Positions 9,713 to 19,877 of a stretch of 64,000 bases of DNA are shown in pieces. A program made the translations under genes and the position numbers. Within the stretch, counting starts at the first letter, position 1, and each line of letters begins with the position of its first letter. The notes under the pieces were generated by a model. The model was not told the origin of the DNA. It searched no databases and saw only the letters and a list, made by a program, of their open reading frames with translations. The DNA is from Nemertoderma westbladi (lineage: Eukaryota > Xenacoelomorpha > Nemertodermatida > Nemertodermatidae): assembly GCA_032718475.1 (NCBI GenBank), contig JAUCBJ010000306.1, positions 59,994 to 123,993 of the forward strand. Direction: 5' to 3'.

Positions 9713-12700
9713 ATGGAGAAGGATATTAGAGCGCAACCGCGCAGAGGATTTACTGCCAGAGAGGAGGCGGAGCTACCATTCGCGCGACCAGGATGTAAAG
9801 ACTCTAACGTTTACTACCATGGGTGGTCCGTGATGGAGCTAAATGGAAAATATAAACCGACTTATGATAAGGAATTACGGAGGGAAAGAATGAGAGCGTT
9901 GGGGGACCGGATGGAGGTTTTGCGGAAAGAATATCGCACGCGGTATCCTTACGACTTCGCTTTGGACGTATGTGACATTAGTGCAGACCCGGATGAGGAG
10001 ATCGCACGACTGTACCATATGAATATGTATTTACGACACGAAGAACCTCTACCTGCAATCCGAGATCAGTTCGACGGAATGCATCTGTACCGGAGGACTC
10101 GAGGCGAGGATCAGGAGACGCCGAAAGTCTTCAGCGTATACAAGCTCTTCTACAAGTGTGGTGAATGCATGAATAAGCAAGACGTAGCGATTCCCGATCG
10201 ACTAGACGAGCAACATCCAGAACCGATATTAACGCGATGTCCAGCTCACCAGTTCCTTAGATACAACGAGGGAGGTTACCCGATGAGCAACCCGATGATC
10301 AGTATCGACTTCAGCGGAAAGCGACCTCCGAGACCCATTACGCCGACCGTTACGACATTAGATCCGTATACGGAGATTAAACCCTGTTCAACATCCAGTT
10401 TGATAGAGACGGCAGCGGCCATTTCGCTGTATCGAGCCTATAAGGATCTAGAGGCGCGGCGCGAAGCGGCACGGGACTCGGGTACCAAACCCGCGGGTTT
10501 GGAGCTCTCGAGTCCCTGGACTGCGTTTACTTCACCTCACCGAGCGAGAAGCCTCACGCCTGAGCATCAGGACGACATAGACGCGTTGCGGCAGGAGGAA
10601 CGAGCGGCGAAGGCGAAAGAGTTATTTGAGAACAGGATAGCGGAGTATAATAAGACCGCGGATAGACATCAAGAGGAGACGAGGAGAGTGACCAGATTTG
10701 TTCCACAGGTCGTATCTCAACCCCGACCGGTGTATTATTCCGACGGCACCGAACCTGCGATATTAGTAGATCATCCGGAGTCGCGAGAAGCGATACGATT
10801 CTTGCCGATGGTAAGAATGGCGGATCATTGGAACGTTGACTGTCTACGGGAAGTTTTATGCGCGAAGTTCTTGCGTGATGTCCCAATGCAGATCACAGAT
10901 TACGATACATTGGATAAGATTGGAGCTCCGGGGAAGGAGAGCAAACTATTTGGATGGTTGGATAAGTACATCAAGGTATGGGTCGCGGTGGCTACATTCC
11001 CAGACGACGAGGAGGTAGACCAGACGTGGCTGAGGAGGAAGGGTTCTTATACCCGATATGATGACCACAAGGCTATCGAGCGCATGTGGACCCCATCAGA
11101 CGAGATTCAGCGTCAGTGGAGGAAAACGGAGGAATCACTGCAGGATTGGAGGGTGATGTTCTACGACAATGAAGGAGGGTCCCATCAGGAATGTTTGACT
11201 AGCAAGTGCATTCAAATTCGTGCAGCCGATGGTGTGACTCATGTGTTTATGCGTGTGAGGGCGGATCGAGAGAGACCGGAGCCCATCATAACGACACAAT
11301 ATCGGAAGGGGAAGGATCCTAGGGAGCAGATTTTGGAGTTATGCAGGCAAGGAGGTATGCACGGAGCGGAGCGTATCGACGCCAGGATGCTACCCAAGAA
11401 AGTTAGGGAGGCTATTCTCAACCAAGATTACGTCAAGGTGGGATCGGGAGTCCAGAGCGATTTGGAGAGCGACTTCAACGCCATGACTGATCTGGAAGAT
11501 AGATTGCCGAGACCGTTTGTCGACACCAAGCTATTGTTGCTATGGGCACAGGATATTGGAATTTATAGGGAGTATCCCAACTCTGCCAAGACTGGTATGG
11601 GCTTTATAGCACACTTGTTGTATAATTGGGACTTTAAGTTAAAGACGCAGAAGAAGTACGAGGAGGCGTATGGTGAATACAACACGCCACCGGGAGCGGA
11701 GTTCAAATCCCACTTCAAGCGGCAAGCGTTAGTGTATTGGAACATTTGCGCGCCACCCCGTGCGTCGCTACAATATTATTTGGTGCTTGAGTCGAACACG
11801 GTGACTTGTTTATTAGCGGATATCGTTGCGCGAGTTTTGAAGCGTCATCCATTGGTATTCGGAGGAGATCAATACGTTCGCTCGAAAGGGGGAATCCAAT
11901 CCGACGTGATGAAGCGTTTCTTAACCCCGTTCTTCAACCAGTCGTTAGAGAATACGTCGATGGTGAGGAGAGGATTAGCGATATTCCAAGGAGTATATCG
12001 ACAGAACATCGGAGATTTGGGAGACCGACCGTCGATGGAGTATCCGACGCCAGAAGCTTTGGAGAAGTGGTTCGGGAATCAAACCCGCGGGTTTGGTACT
12101 CCCTTCCACTCGGAGGCTGATAGACCTGTTAAGGAGGGCTGGCCGGAGACGTTAGTAGAGGTGTTCGGAGTAGATCTTCCGGTGGAGAAGACATATCCGA
12201 AACGAACGCGGGAGGAAATATTGGAGATAGAGGACAAGGGCGAGGATGTTTACTTTGTTCCGGATCGACAACCGTTGACCGGAGAGGACGACATCGTATT
12301 AGACATTGGGAAGGAAGGAAGTGCGAAACCGATTGGAGACCTCATATACGAGAGGGCCTGGTTTCCAGAAGCGCGTAGGTGCAAATTGTGCGGCAGCACA
12401 AGGCACAATCTAAAGTCGTGCGACGCGGTAGTAGAGGCGGCGCATAAGGTCTGTCGTTGGTGTAATGAGACTGACCATTCGTTTCACACGTGCACCGTCT
12501 TCATTTCTCAATGTGGATATTGTGGGGTAAAGGGACATCGTAGCGCGAGATGTCAGCTGCGAGATGATTCCTTTCAAAACCATAGCGCTAACCTACTTCG
12601 GGAGATGTTAGATAAGTGGGAGAGTGTGGCCGACTACCATATTCAAGCGCAGATGCGTTGGTTACCATTTAAGGCGGGATATGGATTTTGGGCAGTAGAC

Positions 12701-13420
12701 CCATCACATGTTGCGTACGAGCCATATCTACAATCGCTACCACAATATCAGGAACTCATCCTAACTGCTCAAGACCTTCCACAGAACACTGGAGTTATCG
12801 TAGTCCGAGAATACTTCAGACAGTTGAATATGGACAATAAGTACACCTGGAACTTCGTTGCTATTTGCGATCGCATCACGAAGGGTGTATTTACGGAGAC
12901 TAGAAAAGTGGTACGCGCGCGAGGTGATTGGAGGATGGTGGCTATACAATACCGCAACAAATTCTTGTTGACTCATGTGCCAGTGGGTTCATTGACCGCT
13001 GAGAGGATACGGGAACAGAGGATCGCAGCGACCACAGCGACGACCGCTGGAGCTCAAAGCTCGCGGAAGGAACCAGGAGGAGGGGTCCAAGACAAGCGTC
13101 AAGTCAAGGACGACCACCATCACTCTATTATAGAAGCACAGAGGTTGCAGCGCAAGGCGCAGGGAGCGTCGGAAAAGGCGCGAGTGCAACTGCATAAGGA
13201 AGAGTTGGCGGAAGCGACCACAGGAGCACGACAATTGGGACGAGGCCGAGGAAGAAGTACCAGCCGGGAATCTGTCGGGGCTCAGGGAACATCGTCGCCG
13301 GTTCCGGGGAGTGACGCCTCACGGACGCCGTCAACGGAGTCGACTGGAGGACGACTGGTGTATCTGGGAAGAGGGCGAAAGAGAGGAGCGAGCCCAAAGA
13401 ACCCAGGAGCGGGTCGATAA
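9713..13420 (+). CDS. ORF3 of the BEL element: large CCHC zinc-knuckle protein of unknown function
   Basis: An intact frame of 1235 codons downstream of integrase, where some LTR elements carry env. I see no signal peptide and no membrane segment, so it is not an obvious envelope protein. An N-terminal charged region is followed by a possible zinc ribbon (C149, C152, C176, H179). The middle (about 360-800) looks globular, with many Trp/Tyr residues. Three consecutive CX2CX4HX4C knuckles follow (C890-C903, C914-C927, C934-C947). Residues ~950-1090 look folded again, and the C-terminus (~1100-1235) is Arg/Gly/Ser-rich and basic. The knuckles and basic tail suggest RNA or nucleoprotein binding. 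It could replace the nucleocapsid part missing from gag, or be a captured host gene. I do not recognise the family. Two palindrome copies lie inside it, read as different peptides. Confidence 0.7.
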   Translation: MEKDIRAQPRRGFTAREEAELPFARPGCKDSNVYYHGWSVMELNGKYKPTYDKELRRERMRALGDRMEVLRKEYRTRYPYDFALDVCDISADPDEEIARLYHMNMYLRHEEPLPAIRDQFDGMHLYRRTRGEDQETPKVFSVYKLFYKCGECMNKQDVAIPDRLDEQHPEPILTRCPAHQFLRYNEGGYPMSNPMISIDFSGKRPPRPITPTVTTLDPYTEIKPCSTSSLIETAAAISLYRAYKDLEARREAARDSGTKPAGLELSSPWTAFTSPHRARSLTPEHQDDIDALRQEERAAKAKELFENRIAEYNKTADRHQEETRRVTRFVPQVVSQPRPVYYSDGTEPAILVDHPESREAIRFLPMVRMADHWNVDCLREVLCAKFLRDVPMQITDYDTLDKIGAPGKESKLFGWLDKYIKVWVAVATFPDDEEVDQTWLRRKGSYTRYDDHKAIERMWTPSDEIQRQWRKTEESLQDWRVMFYDNEGGSHQECLTSKCIQIRAADGVTHVFMRVRADRERPEPIITTQYRKGKDPREQILELCRQGGMHGAERIDARMLPKKVREAILNQDYVKVGSGVQSDLESDFNAMTDLEDRLPRPFVDTKLLLLWAQDIGIYREYPNSAKTGMGFIAHLLYNWDFKLKTQKKYEEAYGEYNTPPGAEFKSHFKRQALVYWNICAPPRASLQYYLVLESNTVTCLLADIVARVLKRHPLVFGGDQYVRSKGGIQSDVMKRFLTPFFNQSLENTSMVRRGLAIFQGVYRQNIGDLGDRPSMEYPTPEALEKWFGNQTRGFGTPFHSEADRPVKEGWPETLVEVFGVDLPVEKTYPKRTREEILEIEDKGEDVYFVPDRQPLTGEDDIVLDIGKEGSAKPIGDLIYERAWFPEARRCKLCGSTRHNLKSCDAVVEAAHKVCRWCNETDHSFHTCTVFISQCGYCGVKGHRSARCQLRDDSFQNHSANLLREMLDKWESVADYHIQAQMRWLPFKAGYGFWAVDPSHVAYEPYLQSLPQYQELILTAQDLPQNTGVIVVREYFRQLNMDNKYTWNFVAICDRITKGVFTETRKVVRARGDWRMVAIQYRNKFLLTHVPVGSLTAERIREQRIAATTATTAGAQSSRKEPGGGVQDKRQVKDDHHHSIIEAQRLQRKAQGASEKARVQLHKEELAEATTGARQLGRGRGRSTSRESVGAQGTSSPVPGSDASRTPSTESTGGRLVYLGRGRKRGASPKNPGAGR
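10485..10502. repeat. Dispersed palindrome, copy 6 (perfect)
   Basis: CCAAACCCGCGGGTTTGG, an exact 18-bp palindrome inside ORF3. Outer arms GGGACTCG (10473-10480) and CGAGTCCC (10509-10516) are exactly complementary. Confidence 0.8.
12079..12096. repeat. Dispersed palindrome, copy 7
   Basis: TCAAACCCGCGGGTTTGG inside ORF3 but in another frame than copy 6. Outer arms AGTGG (12066-12070) with CCACT (12106-12110) and GGGA (12074-12077) with TCCC (12100-12103). Confidence 0.7.
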
Positions 13421-13576
13421 TACATTATAGCACAGGGCGACAGACTCTAGATATATACATCATCGTCGCTCTGATGTATATTGTAGCATTTAGAAATCTT
13501 CGACTAGACTCATATACACTAGTTGAGCTGTTTTTGAATTTATATTATGAGAGAGGCGAAGGAAGTGATTGGGGAG

Positions 13577-13594
13577 ACAAACCTGTGGGTTTGG
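13577..13594. repeat. Dispersed palindrome, copy 8
   Basis: ACAAACCTGTGGGTTTGG in the non-coding region after ORF3. Outer arms AAGTGA (13563-13568) and TCACTT (13605-13610) are exactly complementary; the flanks resemble those of copy 7. Confidence 0.7.
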
Positions 13595-14404
13595 CTTACT
13601 CCTTTCACTTGCCCTAGCAAAATTTTTTATATATTTGATCTTGTATGTAGTAATCATTATGTAGTAAGAACGAGAAACAATATTTTGTAAATTTAATTTG
13701 AATGAGAGAGATAATATTTGTAAATTTAATTTGTATGCAATTCATTATGCAATATCTATAGCAATATTTTGTAAATAGTAGGATTTATAGTATCAAGTAT
13801 TTAGATTAGTTGGAAGAAATTTATTTTGTTTGTATACATCACCTTATACTCTTCTACAGTTGGAGGGAAACATTATATGATTTCCCTTGGAGCGGTGTTA
13901 CGGTATATGGCGCTGTATCCACATATATTAGTCCGTTATACTGTACGCAATATTAGTCCGTTATACTGTATGTAATATTAGTCCGTTGTGCAGCATAATA
14001 TTTTAGATAAGGCATAATAGCGCAATGATATTTAGATAGGGAAACCAAAACGCCTATATATTTGAATCCATCCATTTTGTATAATATGTAGCCCTACCTA
14101 CGTAATTTTGTATTAGGATATATGTAGATAGTTCCAGGGTAGCAAGTTTATTCGTACCCTGGATTTCGTGCTTGCTGATATTAGCTTCAATAGGGCTAGC
14201 ATATAGGGACGCTGTCCTGGCCATTCAGCAGCCAGGGACATGATCCATTACCATATATGGTAATAATTTGAGGTTTGGGCAGCAATAGGGCTACAATCCG
14301 GCCTCCTTATTGGACTAACTGCTTCCAGCTTGGTCTAATGCTAGCGCGGACTGGAGAGCCAATAGGAGAGCGATTGAGTCACCCTATTGCATCACCCCAT
14401 CCGG

Positions 14405-14460
14405 ATCACCTATAAAATTGGCGTTTTGCCGGTAGAGCTGTATCTTCTGTACCTGCACTG
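14405..14460 (+). promoter_or_regulatory. Candidate LTR (U3) core promoter
   Basis: CCTATAAAATTGG gives a TATA box at about 14411-14417, with inverted and direct CCAAT boxes 50-110 bases upstream. A start site would be expected near 14440. It lies about 1.6 kb before the 3' LTR end, which would fit a long LTR. Confidence 0.35.
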
Positions 14461-15420
14461 CTGTTGTACTTGCTGAGCTGTCCCTATTCATTTTTTGACG
14501 GATATTTTAGCGTATTTCTGCAATTTGCTATTTTCGATTAATTTCTCAAAATGCTTTGCTAGTGCGATTATCCTTGATTGTGTTTCTCAATTAATTCCAT
14601 CGATTACTGCTAATTACAACTGGAACTATGATTTCTACCTTTTGTTAATGGTTCTATGTGATTCCTTTCTACGCAATAATCCTAAGGGATTTCTGAGACT
14701 GTCAGACTTTGTGATTTGCATGCGCTGCTACGGTAGCTATTAGCATAATGGAGGGCTAAGGTGCCAGTGGGCGGTGGGCACATCGGGGGGTTGAGCGACT
14801 AAGGGAGAGCGGAGGATTCAAAAGCGAGCAACGCTGGCGGGGGGTCACCGTTGCGGTCGGGTAGTTCACGCTGTGGTATGCAGACCAATCGCCGGTACGG
14901 TAATTAGGGGGCTGATGATCCAGGTTTCGTCTCTATTTAGTATTAGGGGGGCAGGAATCAGGTTAGTTAGGAGTCCTATATGTACCCGGGAGAGGCCTGC
15001 ACGTATCATAACGTGGAGTGTGAAGTACGAATAGTGAGTCGCATAACTGTGGGCTATACAGTAGTTAACTGCATAATTGCGAACTGTGATTGCTGACGCT
15101 GATTGGTGTGTTATTGAAGTGTGCCTACGATTGTGAATGTTTAGGTAGGCCCCCCTTTTCTTTGATTGATTTCTATTTCTTAGTTGCAACAATTAGTTAC
15201 TGATTAGGTCAAAGTAATACGGCAATTTAGGCTATTACTAGCGAAACCTGTTGCGTAATAAATTAGAATTACGTATTCTGGAACTCTTAGTAATTAGTAC
15301 GCTGTTACATATTTGTGACTGTAATTGATTAGTAAAAATTAAGAATTAGTACGCAGCATAGCGGAGAGTAGCTAAGGTAATAATTAGAGTACTGTAAACT
15401 ATTCACGCTGAGCGGTTATT

Positions 15421-16074
15421 TGCATTAGCGGGCAATCAGCTAGATCGCACTATTCGGTACACACAACACGCTAGTAATTTGCTGGCCTAAAGCCAGCTGC
15501 AGGCAAGTTTAGACCCAGCGCGGTACTATCCACGTAGAGACAAATACTGTACCATTTTGATATTTAAATATTCTCGCATTCACACATTACGTTAGGGAAT
15601 CCCCAGTATTCGCGATTAGAAAAGACGTAGGCAATAGCGTGCTTTAATAGTGATAGAATTAGGCGTAAGAATACTCTGAGTGCAAAGCCTCTCGCACTCG
15701 TCTTAAGTAAGCTTAGGGAGCCGACTCGGGTTTATTGTTTTGGTTATTCCCGCGTGGCTCATAGATTCGAACAGTTAGCTCTCTATTGAGCGATCGGTAG
15801 AGAATGGAACAAGCGATTTTGCAGGAGTTGTGTAAAATTAGTAAAATATATTAGCGGACGGCAGATTAGCGCCATCTAACGGTAAGTAGCGGTTTTGTAT
15901 TTAGCAACCCTTACAATTTAGTAATAGCACGCTCCTGATCCCCTTTACTTAACAGTAGAGCAGTCTTTGTGTCTTATTGGTTAGACGAGAACTTATTAGG
16001 TTGGCAGAGGAGTATACGGGTATTTGTCTGTTCAACAGTTCTACTGTTAGTATAGAGGTCGCGGTTGTTTATCA
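15421..16074 (+). repeat. 3' LTR of the BEL element, right-hand part
   Basis: Second copy of 1-654, at an offset of 15420 over most of its length. It ends in ATCA at 16074 and is followed directly by the 39/40-bp satellite in mid-unit. Confidence 0.85.
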
Positions 16075-19000
16075 GTCCGTCCAGTCCTATATTTACTTAC
16101 ATTCATCGAATGGGGTCCGTCCAGTCCTAATTTACTTACATTCATCGAATGGGGTCCGTCCAGTCCTATATTTACTGACATTCATCGAATGGGGTCCGTC
16201 CAGTCCTAATTTACTTACATCCATCGAATGGGGTCCGTCCAGTCCTAATTTACTTACATTCATCGAATGGGGTCCGTCCAGTCCTAATTTACTTACATTC
16301 ATCGAATGGGGTCCGTCCAGTCCTAATTTACTTACATTCATCGAATGGGGTCCGTCCAGTCCTAATTTACTTACATTCATCGAATGGGGTCCGTCCAGTC
16401 CTATATTTACTGACATTCATCGAATGGGGTCCGTCCAGTCCTAATTTACTTACATTCATCTAATGGGGTCCGTCCAGTCCTAATTTACTTACATTCATCG
16501 AATGGGGTCCGCCCAGTCCTTCATTTACTTACATTCATCGAATGGGGTCCGTCCAGTCCTAATTTACTGACATTCATCGAATGGGGTCCGTCCAGTCCTA
16601 TATTTACTTACATTCGTCGAATGGGGTCCGTCCAGTCCTAATTTACTGACATTCATCGAATGGGGTCCGTCCAGTCCTAATTTACTTACATTCATCGAAT
16701 GGGGTCCGTCCAGTCCTATATTTACTGACATTCATCGAATGGGGTCCGTCCAGTCCTAATTTACTGACATTCATCGAATGGGGTCCGTCCAGTCCTATAT
16801 TTACTTACATTCATCGAATGGGGTCCGTCCAGTCCTTCATTTACTTACATTCATCGAATGGGGTCCGTCCAGTCCTAATTTACTTACATTCATCGAATGG
16901 GGTCCGTCCAGTCCTAATTTACTGACATTCATCGAATGGGGTCCGTCCAGTCCTAATTTACTTACATTCATCAAATGGGGTCCGTCCAGTCCTAATTTAC
17001 TTACATTCATCGAATGGGGTCCGTCCAGTCATATATTTACTGACATTCATCGAATGGGGTTCGTCCAGTCCTAATTTACTTACATTCATCGAATGGGGTC
17101 CGCCCAGTCCTAATTTACTTACATTCATCGAATGGGGTCCGTCCAGTCCTAATTTACTTACATTCATCGAATGGGGTCCGTCCAGTCCTAATTTACTTAC
17201 ATTCATCGAATGGGGTCCGTCCAGTCCTAATTTACTTACATTCATCGAATGGGGTCCGTCCAGTCCTAATTTACTTACATTCATCGAATGGGGTCCGTCC
17301 AGTCCTAATTTACTTACATTCATCGAATGGGGTCCGTCCAGTCCTATATTTACTGACATTCATCGAATGGGGTCCGTCCAGTCCTAATTTACTTACATTC
17401 ATCGAATGGGGTCCGTCCAGTCCTATATTTACTGACATTCATCGAATGGGGTCCGTCCAGTCCTAATTTACTTACATTCATCGAATGGGGTCCGTCCAGT
17501 CCTATATTTACTGACATTCATCGAATGGGGTCCGTCCAGTCCTAATTTACTTACATTCATCGAATGGGGTCCATCCAGTCCTAATTTACTTACATTCATC
17601 GAATGGGGTCCGTCCAGTTCTAATTTACTTACATTCATCGAATGGTGTCCGTCCAGTCCTAATTTACTTACATTCATCGAATGGGGTCCGTCCAGTCCTA
17701 ATTTACTTACATTCATCGAATGGGGTCCGTCCAGTCCTATATTTACTGACATTCATCGAATGGGGTCCGTCCAGTCCTAATTTACTTACATTCATCGAAT
17801 GGGGTCCGCCCAGTCCTATATTTACTGACATTCATCGAATGGGGTCCGTCCAGTCCTAATTTACTTACATTCATCGAATGGGGTCCGTCCAGTCCTAATT
17901 TACTTACATTCATCGAATGGGGTCCGTCCAGTCCTAATTTACTTACATTCATCGAATGGGGTCCGTCCAGTCAGTCCTATATTTACTTACATTCATCGAA
18001 TGGGGTCCGTCCAGTCCTTCATTTACTTACATTCATCGAATGGGTTCCGTCCAGTCCTTCATTTACTTACATTCATCGAATGGGGTCCGTCCAGTCCTTC
18101 ATTTACTTACATTCATCGAATGGGGTCCGTCCAGTCCTTCATTTACTTACATTCATCGAATGGGGTCCGTCCAGTCCTTCATTTACTTACATTCATCGAA
18201 TGGGGTCCGTCCAGTCCTTCATTTACTTACATTCATCGAATGGGGTCCGTCCAGTCCTTCATTTACTTACATTCATCGAATGGGGTCCGTCCAGTCCTAA
18301 TTTACTTACATTCATCGAATGGGGTCCGTCCAGTCCTATATTTACTGACATTCATCGAATGGGGTCCGTCCAGTCCTATATTTACTTACATTCATCGAAT
18401 GGGGTCCGTCCAGTCCTTCATTTACTTACATTCATCGAATGGGTTCCGTCCAGTCCTTCATTTACTTACATTCATCGAATGGGGTCCGTCCAGTCCTTCA
18501 TTTACTTACATTCATCGAATGGGGTCCGTCCAGTCCTTCATTTACTTACATTCATCGAATGGGGTCCGTCCAGTCCTTCATTTACTTACATTCATCGAAT
18601 GGGGTCCGTCCAGTCCTTCATTTACTTACATTCATCGAATGGGGTCCGTCCAGTCCTTCATTTACTTACATTCATCGAATGGGGTCCGTCCAGTCCTATA
18701 TTTACTGACATTCATCGAATGGGGTCCGTCCAGTCCTAATTTACTTACATTCATCGAATGGGGTCCGTCCAGTCCTATATTTACTTACATTCATCGAATG
18801 GGGTCCGTCCAGTCCTAATTTACTTACATTCATCGAATGGGGTCCGTCCAGTCCTAATTTACTTACATTCATCGAATGGGGTCCGTCCAGTCCTAATTTA
18901 CTTACATTCATCGAATGGGGTCCGTCCAGTCCTATATTTACTGACATTCATCGAATGGGGTCCGTCCAGTCCTATATTTACTTACATTCATCGAATGGGG

Positions 19001-19380
19001 TCCGTCCAGTCCTATATTTACTTACATTCATCGAATGGGGTCCGTCCAGTCCTAATTTACTTACATTCATCGAATGGGGTCCGTCCAGTCCTAATTTACT
19101 TACATTCATCGAATGGGGTCCGTCCAGTCCTAATTTACTTACATTCATCGAATGGGGTCCGTCCAGTCCTTCATTTACTTACATTCATCGAATGGGGTCC
19201 GTCCAGTCCTATATTTACTTACATTCATCGAATGGGGTCCGTCCAGTCCTAATTTACTTACATTCGTCGAATGGGGTCCGTCCAGTCCTAATTTACTTAC
19301 ATTCATCGAATGGGGTCCGTCCAGTCCTATATTTACTTACATTCATCGAATGGGGTCCGTCCAGTCCTTCATTTACTTAC
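16075..19380. repeat. Satellite array 1, 39/40-bp unit, about 84 copies, seeded at the exon F donor
   Basis: Plus-strand unit contains CCAGTCCTAATTTACTTAC followed by ATTCATCGAATGGGGTCCGT. Main variants: TAATTTACTT (39 bp), TATATTTACTG and TTCATTTACTT (40 bp). On the minus (gene) strand each unit reads ...CCATTCGATGAAT|GTAAGTAA, the same as the end of exon F plus its 5' splice site. In the TATATTTACTG variant the donor is changed to GTCAGT. A block of TTCATTT-type units at ~18000-18300 recurs 400 bp later, marked by GGGTTCCG near 18042 and 18442. Open frames across it are repeat artefacts. Confidence 0.95.
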
Positions 19381-19493
19381 ATTCATCGAATGAGGCCCTG
19401 GGTCCAGTCCTTTTTTTAGAATCCGGTGGCTTTTTCTTCTGTAAATTTTCGTACAGCATCATTGCCTTTTTCCTCTTTTCGGCTTTTCGAAGC
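19381..19493 (-). CDS. Exon F: Lys/Arg-rich segment of the zinc-finger gene
   Basis: 113 bp. The acceptor on the minus strand is TTTTTGGCTTTCAG| and the donor is GATGAAT|GTAAGTAA. It takes two bases from exon E and leaves one base (phase 1). It encodes a basic peptide starting LRKAEKRKKAMM, then KKKPPDSKKRTGPRASFDE. Its last 30 bases resemble the exonic part of the adjoining 39/40-bp satellite unit, so the array appears to be copied from this exon-intron border. The next exon downstream is not visible in the window. Confidence 0.7.
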
Positions 19494-19607
19494 CTGAAAG
19501 CCAAAAATGAAGGAGTTTAGTATAAAGTAAATAAATTACAATATTATAAATAGAGTTGTAATATCACCTATCACCTCTCACTTTAAATCTCCTCATTGGT
19601 TACTTAC

Positions 19608-19776
19608 CTTTCCAACTCGTCATTGGATACCGGCGGTTTCTCAAGTTTCTCTTCAACAACAACAGGAGGCGGCTCCGGTGATGGGGGAACTTCCGGTAAT
19701 GGTTCCGGAAGCGGAATCTCTACTTCTATTTCCGGTTCCGGTATAGGAGGCGGCGATATAGGAGGTGTTAGTATTG
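19608..19776 (-). CDS. Exon E: Pro/Glu-rich segment of the zinc-finger gene
   Basis: 169 bp. Acceptor TTTCTCTATCGCAG|, donor GGAAAG|GTAAGTAACC (minus strand). The reading frame is set by phase 1 from exon D and gives a Pro/Glu-rich peptide (ILTPPISPPPIPEPEIEVE, then PLPEPLPEVPPSPEPPP), ending in a Lys/Glu segment at phase 2, which matches exon F. On the + strand it appears as a Gly/Ser-rich open frame (19596-19808), which is a shadow. Confidence 0.75.
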
Positions 19777-19877
19777 CTGCGATAGAGAAATACAGTAATT
19801 TCGGATAAATATATTAGATTCGGTATTTAAGTTCGTTAATTAATACATTATTACGCTATGGGCAAATACTTGTTGGG

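Larger units (their letters stand above)
13421..15420 (+). other. 3' non-coding region of the BEL element, probably including the 3' LTR U3
   Basis: No credible ORF. It holds a palindrome copy (13577-13594), three tandem copies of a TATTAGTCCGTTATACTGTA-type unit (~13926-13990), a perfect inverted repeat CCAGGGTA/TACCCTGG (~14134-14162), a perfect palindrome ATTACCATATATGGTAAT (14248-14265), CCAAT-type boxes near 14306 and 14359, and a TATA box (14412). The left end of the 3' LTR is somewhere in this stretch but cannot be fixed because the 5' copy is cut by the window edge. Confidence 0.5.
1..16074 (+). mobile_element. Giant BEL/Pao-like LTR retroelement, internally deleted
   Basis: The same ~654-bp terminal sequence occurs at 1-654 and 15421-16074, so nearly a whole element lies in the window. 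The 5' LTR probably starts left of base 1. Between the copies, in order: gag-like ORF (1835-4507), PR-RT-RNase H ORF (4789-8148), integrase 3' part (8153-8953), and a large unassigned ORF3 (9713-13420). The DUF1759-like gag end, DUF1758-like protease, YMDDG reverse transcriptase and DUF5641-like integrase tail identify BEL/Pao. More than 15 kb is long for this group, whose members are usually 5-10 kb. I counted about 7 substitutions and 1 indel between the LTR copies (roughly 1%), so the insertion is fairly young. Pol lacks the integrase N-terminus and gag lacks its C-terminus, so this copy should not be autonomous. The right end abuts a 39/40-bp satellite in mid-unit, as expected if the element landed in that satellite. 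Confidence 0.85.

Noticed and set aside
9713-13420. ORF3 as a retroviral-type envelope gene
   Set aside because: No signal peptide, no membrane segment and no furin-like context; it has zinc knuckles and a basic tail instead.
16132-19520. Many repeat-peptide frames on both strands (SFTYIHRMGSVQ and similar)
   Set aside because: Frames of the 39/40-bp satellite; the unit length does not keep one frame and no start or domain context exists.
19596-19808. Gly/Ser-rich 70-codon plus-strand gene
   Set aside because: It is the antisense of exon E, which has splice sites and matching phases.
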